From: JAJTFA01 sp044351265
GTDB lineage: Bacteria; Bacteroidota; Bacteroidia; UKL13-3
DNA length: 60,862 bases
Assembly: GCA_044351265.1 (NCBI GenBank)
Contig: JBILGC010000008.1
Span: 1 to 60,862 of the forward strand
Direction: 5' to 3'
Within the stretch, counting starts at the first letter, position 1. Every line of letters begins with the position of its first letter. A model generated the notes under the pieces. It saw nothing but the letters and a program-made list of their open reading frames with translations, was not told the origin of the DNA and made no database searches. Below, in pieces: positions 7,827 to 14,623 of this stretch. The translations under genes and the position numbers were made by a program.

Positions 7827-8987
7827 ATGAAGAACTCTTTATTAAGTCAAAGCATCATTATACCTCTTTTTTTCTCTGTCATTTTCAGTGCTAAGTCGCA
7901 AGTACCTAAAATGGGAGTAGATTCTCTTTTAGATGTGGCTTGCTGGAACTTGGAGTGGTTTGGTAATACATCTAATGGTCCAACCAATGAAGCCTTACAA
8001 TTTGATAATGTGAAACAGGTGCTACTCAATACAGATTTTGATGTCTGGGGTTTGTGTGAGGTTTCTGATTTTTCTACCTATATGAATTTGCAGAGTCAGC
8101 TACCCAAATACCAGTCGGTACTTGCATCCTTCAGCCAAACGCAGAAAACTGCTCTTTTTTACAAAAAGGACATGTTTGATCTTATCAGTTTTCAGCATGT
8201 ATTATCTGAAAGTGTATACAACTATAATTTAGCAGGCCGTCCGCCTCTTGAAGTTGTTTTAAAAACTACAAACAGGCCGGTAATTGATACCATTTGCTTT
8301 TTAGTGGTGCACCTGAAAGCTATGGCAGACCAGGATTCATACGACCGAAGAAAAAACGCATCCATAGCCATCAAAAATGATTACTTAGATAAGACCCGAA
8401 AACAAATGAAAACAATTATGTTGGGTGATTGGAATGATGACTTGGATCTATCAACGTTTAACAATCAGCCTTCTCCCTTCCAGAATTTTGTGCAGGATAC
8501 CAACTACTTTTTTACAACCAAATTATTGAGTGAGGCAGGTAAAAAAACCTACGCATTTATTGAAGGGTCTTTTATAGACCATATTATGATTAATCGCCAA
8601 TTGAAGAGCATGTACATGCCGGCTTCAACCAAAGTGCTTGATATGATGCCTTCCTATATTAGTAACTTTTCCAACAACACTTCAGATCATTATCCGGTTG
8701 TCAGCTACTTTAACCTCAACAGCCCTGCTGTTTTACCAACTTCTTTGCCAGAATTAGATTCTGATATACCCACTTTCACCTATGATGCTCAAGGCCATCA
8801 TTTGCTTATTGAAACGCATACACCTATGCTGATTACTATTTACGATATTTCTGGTAAACAGATTATCCATAAACAGTTTCCTGAAAGCGGCTTGTATCTT
8901 CAGCCTATTTCGGATTTTATTCCGGGGTTCTATATCATGCAATGGCAAACCGCAGGGCAAAAAGGTATAGCCAAATTTATCAGATAA
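7827..8987 (+). CDS. Secreted endonuclease/exonuclease/phosphatase-family protein with T9SS tail
   Basis: A 386-residue protein with an N-terminal signal peptide (about 1-24), a DNase I-like fold and a C-terminal sorting domain. Active-site landmarks are Asn41 and Glu43 (CWNLEW), Glu78, His162, Asp201 and Asn203 (GDWND), and Asp287/His288 (SDHYP). These are the metal and phosphate ligands of the family, so the enzyme should be active on DNA, RNA or another phosphodiester. The last about 70 residues, with ITIYDISGK and GFYIMQW, form a type A T9SS domain, which predicts export across the outer membrane and removal of the tail. An extracellular nuclease that scavenges phosphate or nucleotides is the likely role; the substrate is not determined. 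An AT-rich hairpin follows the stop. Confidence 0.85.
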   Translation: MKNSLLSQSIIIPLFFSVIFSAKSQVPKMGVDSLLDVACWNLEWFGNTSNGPTNEALQFDNVKQVLLNTDFDVWGLCEVSDFSTYMNLQSQLPKYQSVLASFSQTQKTALFYKKDMFDLISFQHVLSESVYNYNLAGRPPLEVVLKTTNRPVIDTICFLVVHLKAMADQDSYDRRKNASIAIKNDYLDKTRKQMKTIMLGDWNDDLDLSTFNNQPSPFQNFVQDTNYFFTTKLLSEAGKKTYAFIEGSFIDHIMINRQLKSMYMPASTKVLDMMPSYISNFSNNTSDHYPVVSYFNLNSPAVLPTSLPELDSDIPTFTYDAQGHHLLIETHTPMLITIYDISGKQIIHKQFPESGLYLQPISDFIPGFYIMQWQTAGQKGIAKFIR

Positions 8988-9007
8988 AAGGCCTTGTTAT
9001 TCATTTT

Positions 9008-9033
9008 ATTGATTTAAATAACAATAAATCAAT
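9008..9033 (+). terminator. AT-rich hairpin after the secreted nuclease gene
   Basis: A perfect 9-bp stem (ATTGATTTA with TAAATCAAT) around an 8-nt loop, 20 nt after the stop codon. There is no clean T-tract, so it is at best a weak terminator. A related palindrome, TTGATTTA-T-TAAATCAA, lies at 56101-56117. Confidence 0.35.
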
Positions 9034-9088
9034 TTGTTATGAAACTATGAAAGTGCCTCGAGCTTTTGTTTTCATTCATCTCAAAAAA

Positions 9089-9119
9089 TTTGTTTTTAAC
9101 ATGGATAGGCATATCTTTG
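9089..9119 (+). promoter_or_regulatory. Promoter of rplU-rpmA, Bacteroidota type
   Basis: TTTG at 9089-9092, 19 nt, and TATCTTTG at 9112-9119, a full match to the -33/-7 pattern of Bacteroidota. It lies 30 nt before the rplU start. Confidence 0.65.
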
Positions 9120-9149
9120 CCGTCCTTTAAATTAAAATAATTAAATAAC

Positions 9150-9461
9150 ATGTTTGCAATAGTTGACATTGCTGGCCAACAGTTCAAAGTAGAAAAAGAC
9201 CAAACGGTTTACGTGCATAGACTGCCACATGCCGAAGGCGCCAGCGTTGAACTGAACAAAGTGTTGTTGGTAAACAACAACGGATCAATCAAAGTAGGTG
9301 TACCTACCGTAACAGGAGCCAACGTAAAGGCGAAAGTGCTTACTCACTTAAAAGGCGATAAAGTTATCGTTTTTAAGAAAAAGCGCAGAAAAGGTTACAG
9401 GAAGAAAAACGGCCACCGTCAGTCTTTCACTAAAATTCAGATAGAAGCTATAAACGCTTAA
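9150..9461 (+). CDS. rplU: Large-subunit ribosomal protein bL21
   Basis: A 103-residue protein with the bL21 start FAIVDIAGQQFKVE and the basic C-terminal KKKRRKGYRKKNGHRQ segment that binds 23S rRNA. Length is normal. It is followed 32 bp later by rpmA, the conserved pair, and is preceded by a near-perfect promoter. Confidence 0.97.
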   Translation: MFAIVDIAGQQFKVEKDQTVYVHRLPHAEGASVELNKVLLVNNNGSIKVGVPTVTGANVKAKVLTHLKGDKVIVFKKKRRKGYRKKNGHRQSFTKIQIEAINA

Positions 9462-9493
9462 TTGTTAAACCGAAGAAATAATTACTCAATACA

Positions 9494-9757
9494 ATGGCAC
9501 ATAAGAAAGGTGTAGGTAGTTCCAAGAACGGTCGCGAGTCGCACAGTAAGCGTCTTGGCGTAAAAATTTATGGCGGACAATTTGCCAAAGCAGGCAATAT
9601 TATTGTTCGTCAGCGTGGCACAAAACATCATGCAGGTGATAATGTAGGTATTGGTAAAGACCATACTTTATTTGCACTTCTTGATGGAACGGTTGTTTTT
9701 AAGAAAAAAGCAGACGACCGCTCGTTTGTTTCCATAGAGCCAACAGCTCAGGCATAA
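9494..9757 (+). CDS. rpmA: Large-subunit ribosomal protein bL27
   Basis: An 87-residue protein with the bL27 signature: MAHKKGVGSSKNGRES at the N-terminus, which reaches toward the peptidyl-transferase centre, followed by GQFAKAGNIIVRQRGTKHHA. No Firmicute-type cleavable N-terminal extension is present. It is second in the rplU-rpmA operon and is closed by a strong terminator. Confidence 0.97.
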   Translation: MAHKKGVGSSKNGRESHSKRLGVKIYGGQFAKAGNIIVRQRGTKHHAGDNVGIGKDHTLFALLDGTVVFKKKADDRSFVSIEPTAQA

Positions 9758-9802
9758 TCGAATGGATGCTTTCGGTCCCTGAAAGTAAAATAGGGACAGC
9801 TT

Positions 9803-9839
9803 AACCGCGTATTACCTTACCAGTAATATGCGGTTTTTT
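9803..9839 (+). terminator. Rho-independent terminator of rplU-rpmA
   Basis: A 13-bp stem (AACCGCGTATTAC with GTAATATGCGGTT, one G-U pair) and a 7-nt loop, running into six T. Confidence 0.85.
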
Positions 9840-9922
9840 ATTGCACAATTGCAGGGTATTTCAAATTATAAGTGATAAGTTAATTCAATTCCTTAAAGGG
9901 GATTGTGGTCAAGACACAGTAA

Positions 9923-10624
9923 TTAGAATTGAACTGACAGAAAAACTCTAAAAGCTTGATTGCTCAAATCCAATCTCCAGCCGTTGGTTTGGTCTGTAAC
10001 AGATCCGCTAGCATTAAGGCGTTCCACACCAAGATTATCAGTCACAAAAGACTTGCTCAATTCATCACTTGAGCTGAAATATCTGCACATGGGTAATGCT
10101 GCTTCTGCTGATATAGAAAGATGAGGCAACATTTGCATGGTTAAGCCTAAAACCGGGCTTAAATTAAATTGTTGAAAGATGTTTTCAAGGTCCTTTTCCT
10201 CTCTAAGATTACCGAATCCGTTTGGCATTTTTGTGGTTATATCTTTTTGCTCATATAAAGTCTCATAACCCACATCAATACCCTTATATAAAAACCATTT
10301 TTCCTGCACAAAAAATCTTTTCTGAACGCCAATGGATAATCTTGCTCCGGTAAGGTTGTAATAGGTGTGTTTGTGCGATACTGCTGTTGACCCTGTTGTA
10401 GTTTTTGTTTCTGTAACATCAGATGAAAAGCCATTATCCAGGTATGCACCTGCTAAAACCCGAATTGCCAAATTTACTCTTTTGTATCTGTAAATTGCTG
10501 CAGTTGAAGGTTTAGTCTGAAGTATTGCTAGGGTATTAAAACCTATTTCATGCCTATGTGTGCTTTGACTTTTACCATTATAGCAAAGGGCTAATAGCTG
10601 TATCAGTAGAAATAATTTTTGCAT
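9923..10624 (-). CDS. Outer-membrane beta-barrel-like protein of unknown function
   Basis: I choose the internal Met at 10624 as start. It begins a clean signal peptide (MQKLFLLIQLLALCYNGKSQ), and its ATG overlaps the corA stop as TAATG. An upstream in-frame Met would put 25 charged residues before the signal. The mature part of the 233-residue protein shows alternating amphipathic strands and ends in a terminal Phe (VFLSVQF), as expected of an outer-membrane barrel of about 8-10 strands. I recognise no family. Translational coupling to corA suggests co-expression, but a shared function with metal transport is unproven. Confidence 0.65.
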   Translation of the reverse strand: MQKLFLLIQLLALCYNGKSQSTHRHEIGFNTLAILQTKPSTAAIYRYKRVNLAIRVLAGAYLDNGFSSDVTETKTTTGSTAVSHKHTYYNLTGARLSIGVQKRFFVQEKWFLYKGIDVGYETLYEQKDITTKMPNGFGNLREEKDLENIFQQFNLSPVLGLTMQMLPHLSISAEAALPMCRYFSSSDELSKSFVTDNLGVERLNASGSVTDQTNGWRLDLSNQAFRVFLSVQF

Positions 10625-11559
10625 TAAAATAAATTTTTCTTCCGGAAAAAGAGAACGCCAATGCTCGAAAGAATGAGCGCAATAAGCATCACAATCCAAA
10701 AAGCATTCTCGTGGTTTTGAAAGGGTAATTTTACATTCATGCCATATAAACTTGCTACCAGAATTGGCAATGAAAGTATAATGGTTACGGAGGTTAAAAA
10801 GCGAATGGTAATATTCAGATTATTTGAAATGATGGATGAATGTGCACCCATCATATTGCCTAGAATATTACTGTAAATATTAGCCATTTCAATGGCTTGC
10901 CTTGTTTCGGTAATTACATCTTCAATCAGCTCTTTTTCCTCTTCACGGTCTAGGCCAGGCAAACTCAGTCTTTGTAGTCTGAACATCATTAATTCATTTG
11001 ATTTTAATGAGGTGGTGAAGTATACAAGACTTTTCTCAAAATTGAGCAGCTGAAGCAACTCCTTGTTTCTGGTAGAACGGTGCAGTATCACCTGTATCTC
11101 ATCTGCTTTATTATTGATATTTTTTAGATATCGCAGATAAAGAATGGAGCTTTTTAGAAATAGCTGCATAACAAAGCGCTCTCTTTTATCGGTGAAGAAA
11201 CCTCTCACCCTTGATTCCATAAAAGATTGTATCACTTCGGTGGGTTTGCTGCATACGGTAACGATTAAATCGCGTTTAAGAATAATACCGATAGGGGAGG
11301 TGATGTAGGGTAAATCGTCATTCCACTCCGTTTCTAAAGGAATGCGCGCCACAATAAGCATACAGTTCTTATGCTGTTCTACCCGCGCATTTTCATCGGC
11401 ATCGAGTGGGTCGATTAATAAATCTGGCGGAATAAGAAGTTTTTGAGATAAAAAATCAACCTCTGAAGTTGATGGATTGGAAACATTGATCCAGCAATCT
11501 TTTTCAACGGATTCAATCTCTGTAAGCCTGCCTTGTATGGTTTTAAAGTATTGAATCAT
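10624..11559 (-). CDS. corA: CorA-family divalent cation transporter
   Basis: A 311-residue protein with a large soluble N-terminal domain and two C-terminal membrane helices. The first helix ends in YGMN (Gly273-Met274-Asn275), the selectivity signature of CorA channels for Mg2+, Co2+ or Ni2+. The usual acidic loop residue follows in the NHEN segment. It pumps or conducts ions across the inner membrane as a pentamer. Its stop codon overlaps the start of the barrel gene downstream. This window also encodes MgtE, so the organism has two Mg2+ routes. Confidence 0.92.
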   Translation of the reverse strand: MIQYFKTIQGRLTEIESVEKDCWINVSNPSTSEVDFLSQKLLIPPDLLIDPLDADENARVEQHKNCMLIVARIPLETEWNDDLPYITSPIGIILKRDLIVTVCSKPTEVIQSFMESRVRGFFTDKRERFVMQLFLKSSILYLRYLKNINNKADEIQVILHRSTRNKELLQLLNFEKSLVYFTTSLKSNELMMFRLQRLSLPGLDREEEKELIEDVITETRQAIEMANIYSNILGNMMGAHSSIISNNLNITIRFLTSVTIILSLPILVASLYGMNVKLPFQNHENAFWIVMLIALILSSIGVLFFRKKNLF

Positions 11560-11619
11560 ATGGAGGAATTAACCATTGCAAGTATACCATAATTATTAAC
11601 CAAATGAAACACTGCTCAA

Positions 11620-13704
11620 TTAAAATACATACCGTATTTGCACTCTTAAATCGCTTATGGAATTGCCATTAATTTGCTCCAGCCCACTGCTTATGGTTTT
11701 GGCGTTCTGATAAGCAGTCATGCTATATTTTATCCATGCTTCCAGTTTTCTGCTTATGTTAAAATTAGCCATTAAAAAATAGCGCACCCCACTATTTTGA
11801 AATAATGGAACCGCATATTGATAGAGCACATCGCTCTCTGTTGCATAAATTCGTGCATTGTAATCATCAACAGAGAAGAACACAATTCTTGTGGTAAGGG
11901 TTAATTTTTTTAATGGTGTATTGTATTGCAAGTCCTGAAACACCAGTGCTCCTTCTTCAAAACCACTAAGTGGGTCGTAATACTGCGCGAACTCTGCACG
12001 GCTTTTGCCACTCCATGTATTGCTGATTTTATACTGAATATGTAGGCGATATATGTTACGAGTGGTCGGGGTTGTAAAATCTATTCTTGCTATATTGTTA
12101 GGTTGGTTCCTCCATTTATTTTCATGTCTGAATCTTATATAGAGCTGTGTATTTTTAGATGGATTATACTGCAATTCTCCAAGATAGTCATACCCCCTGG
12201 AGGGTGCATCTGTGAGGTATCTGAGCCAAGGAGAGTTGTACCAATCAAAGTAGGTATTGAACAGCCATTTTCTGCTAAATTTCAAACTCACACCTGTATA
12301 TAAACCTTCTTCGTTTCTGCCATCACTGTTTTCACCAAAAGGGTTGTTAAAAGTGGTTTGGTAATTTTTACCATAGTTTCTATAAAGAAGCAACAAGTCC
12401 AGTCGTTCATCCATTGGTATCATTATAGCCGAATTAATAGCCCATCCATTATTATCACTTCTGCCAATCTCGCCAAACCAATTCAGGTTGCGCAGCTGAA
12501 AGTTAAAATCCATACCCAGATTGGTTAGGTTGTTGCCACTAAAATTGTACAATTGATATGGCTTATCTCCTTTTATAAAAGATTTATCGTAAAGTGTATG
12601 TAAGGCGGTTAACCCAACTTGATGTGAACTGAATTTCCATGCCAGATGGCTACCATAAATGGTTTGTAATACATTGTATCTATTCAGTATTTCTGTTGCA
12701 GTTCTGTGTAAGCCTGATATTTGAATTGAGCTGAATTCCTCTGAGGGCTCATCCATTGTATCAGTTGCCGCACGATAATTGGTACTGATATATTTGTGCG
12801 AAACAAATGCGGTAAGCTCCAATTTTTTATTGCCTGCGGTAAATGCTGCACCTCTTAAAAATTCATTTTCATTAAGTGAGCGGTATGGTCTAAGCGTTTG
12901 GAAATTTCTTTTTACACTCATTACAAAAGCAGACTTGCGTGCTGCAATGCCTGAGCCAAATACGAGTCCTTGACCAAAATTTGCCTGATAATCCCCCAAT
13001 GCTATGGTTTTTATGATTCCTTTTGAAGGCCTGTATAAGAAATGGATGGAATTAAAGTCGAAACCATTTTTTTGAGCTCCGTTAAAAAACTGCTCTCCCA
13101 TATCCTTCTCCGCTGTGTACCCATAGCTAAGCCTACTGCCATAGCCAAATCTATATCTTAATACATAACGATATGGAGAGCCCATATAATAAGTTTTTCC
13201 TGCCACTTTGAGCGCCTCATCATATCCGGCTCTTTGCTCAAATTCATTTTCATGTAGGGCAATCAGTTCGTGTTTGCCTTTAATCGACATTTCGTAAAAT
13301 CTTGTTCTGTCAGTCATCAGGTCTTCATCAACAGTAACAAAATAACTCAGGTAATATAAGGATAGCTCATCTAAGGCATCAATGGTTTGAAGTTCAAAAA
13401 CCGTAATGAAATCCCCAAACAAGCTTCGGTGTTTCAAAATGGCATTCACTTGTTTTTCGCTCAAGAAAAATAATTTCTCCAGTTCACCTCTTCCTGCTTC
13501 ATTCAGATTTAATTTATTTTTCATGTAGAACTCAAGTTGTTCCTGCAGGTCGGTATAGTCAAGGTTTGCTTCTTGGTTTTCTATAAACCGCTCCATGAGT
13601 TCGGCAATAATTTTTTCATCTTTTTCTTTTCTTATCTGCCCTGAAGCTGCATGCATTATACACAGCCAAATCACCAGGCAACTATATGAAATGAAAGCAC
13701 GCAT
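11620..13704 (-). CDS. Helix-hairpin-helix outer-membrane protein
   Basis: A 694-residue exported protein with a signal peptide about 1-22 and a helix-hairpin-helix region at about 65-110. That region contains NLNEA and then FFLSEKQVNAILKHRSLFG, like the ComEA type. The rest is a long stretch of short, aromatic-rich beta strands ending in VQIRYVF, which predicts a large barrel in the outer membrane. The family is common in Bacteroidota but uncharacterised. Helix-hairpin-helix domains usually bind DNA, so DNA contact in the periplasm is possible; in this family the motif could also be a protein-protein module. Its ATG overlaps the stop of the PorV/PorQ-like gene upstream (TAATG), so the two are translationally coupled. 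Confidence 0.75.
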   Translation of the reverse strand: MRAFISYSCLVIWLCIMHAASGQIRKEKDEKIIAELMERFIENQEANLDYTDLQEQLEFYMKNKLNLNEAGRGELEKLFFLSEKQVNAILKHRSLFGDFITVFELQTIDALDELSLYYLSYFVTVDEDLMTDRTRFYEMSIKGKHELIALHENEFEQRAGYDEALKVAGKTYYMGSPYRYVLRYRFGYGSRLSYGYTAEKDMGEQFFNGAQKNGFDFNSIHFLYRPSKGIIKTIALGDYQANFGQGLVFGSGIAARKSAFVMSVKRNFQTLRPYRSLNENEFLRGAAFTAGNKKLELTAFVSHKYISTNYRAATDTMDEPSEEFSSIQISGLHRTATEILNRYNVLQTIYGSHLAWKFSSHQVGLTALHTLYDKSFIKGDKPYQLYNFSGNNLTNLGMDFNFQLRNLNWFGEIGRSDNNGWAINSAIMIPMDERLDLLLLYRNYGKNYQTTFNNPFGENSDGRNEEGLYTGVSLKFSRKWLFNTYFDWYNSPWLRYLTDAPSRGYDYLGELQYNPSKNTQLYIRFRHENKWRNQPNNIARIDFTTPTTRNIYRLHIQYKISNTWSGKSRAEFAQYYDPLSGFEEGALVFQDLQYNTPLKKLTLTTRIVFFSVDDYNARIYATESDVLYQYAVPLFQNSGVRYFLMANFNISRKLEAWIKYSMTAYQNAKTISSGLEQINGNSISDLRVQIRYVF

Positions 13705-14543
13705 TAATGTAATGGAAATATCAAGGATAAATGAGGTGTGAAGCCAAGTACCTCATGAAAGCCGGAAGCCATATCAAGTTTTAATTGCTTCATTTTTAAA
13801 CCAACCCCAAACGTGTAGTAAACCGGATTATTTGCTGCACCAATTGCCAATGCAAAGCTTTCATGCAGCTGATAACGTAATCCTCCTCTGAATACTGTTT
13901 TCTGATTGAGCGTTTGTTCCGTTTCAATGGAGGTAGTAACCTTTTTAGAAAACTCATAGCTTAACCCCAATCTTGCTATGGCAGGAACCGACTCGTTTAT
14001 TGCACGGCTGTATCTTGCCTGATTAATATTATAAAGATTAATTGCAGTTGTTAGTTGAGGAATGGGCTTAAATAATACGCCAATACCTAAAATCCATGCT
14101 CCGGCATTACCATATTCTCTAATATTGGTTGCCAAATAATTCAGCTGAACACCTAAAGCTAAATTCTCCGCTAGTTTTTTACCCAAACTTAGCCCAAGCC
14201 GCTGTTGATTAAACGCTTCATAGCCGAAGTAGTGAATTTGCCCACCGGCATGCAGCCATTTATTTCTCCATACTCCGGAAATATGCGCAAGCTTAAGGTT
14301 TTTTTCCATAAAGCGTTGCTCTGTGTATAAACCCAACTGACTTTCTTCCAGCCAGCACATAGCAGCAGGATTGTTAGCGGCAGACCATACATTAGTAGCT
14401 GTTGCTGAAATTCCTCCAATCATCCAGGCTTGTGCGCCTGTTGGTCCATTTATGCCCTGCGAAGCTGCACTGAATGGCAAAACAGCAACAAATGCAGCCA
14501 AAATGCTTAAAAAATAAGGACTAAGATATACAGGCATAAACAA
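13704..14543 (-). CDS. PorV/PorQ-like outer-membrane barrel protein
   Basis: A 279-residue protein with a signal peptide about 1-28, then SQGINGPTGAQAWMIGG and a typical SAANNPAAM segment near 54-62. That segment marks the FadL-like barrels of Bacteroidota (PorV, PorQ and relatives). The C-terminus ends in strands. PorV and PorQ shuttle cargo or support the type IX secretion machinery, but many paralogues have unknown roles, so I do not assign one. It opens the two-gene unit with the helix-hairpin-helix protein. A TAGATTTG box (minus strand, 14561-14554) lies just upstream, without a clear -33 partner. Confidence 0.65.
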   Translation of the reverse strand: MFMPVYLSPYFLSILAAFVAVLPFSAASQGINGPTGAQAWMIGGISATATNVWSAANNPAAMCWLEESQLGLYTEQRFMEKNLKLAHISGVWRNKWLHAGGQIHYFGYEAFNQQRLGLSLGKKLAENLALGVQLNYLATNIREYGNAGAWILGIGVLFKPIPQLTTAINLYNINQARYSRAINESVPAIARLGLSYEFSKKVTTSIETEQTLNQKTVFRGGLRYQLHESFALAIGAANNPVYYTFGVGLKMKQLKLDMASGFHEVLGFTPHLSLIFPLH

Positions 14544-14564
14544 GGTGATGTGTCAAATCTAACT

Positions 14565-14593
14565 TTTGAATGTTAAATTTTATCGTATTTTTG
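14565..14593 (+). promoter_or_regulatory. Candidate promoter of the pyrophosphatase gene
   Basis: TTTG at 14565-14568, 17 nt, and TATTTTTG at 14586-14593, which fully matches the -7 consensus. The start codon is 30 nt further on. Confidence 0.55.
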
Positions 14594-14623
14594 CCCGCTT
14601 TGATAAAAAATAACTAATACAAC

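Noticed and set aside
10622..10699. A longer N-terminus for the barrel protein before its signal peptide
   Set aside because: It would place 25 residues inside corA before a textbook signal peptide; the TAATG overlap supports the inner start.
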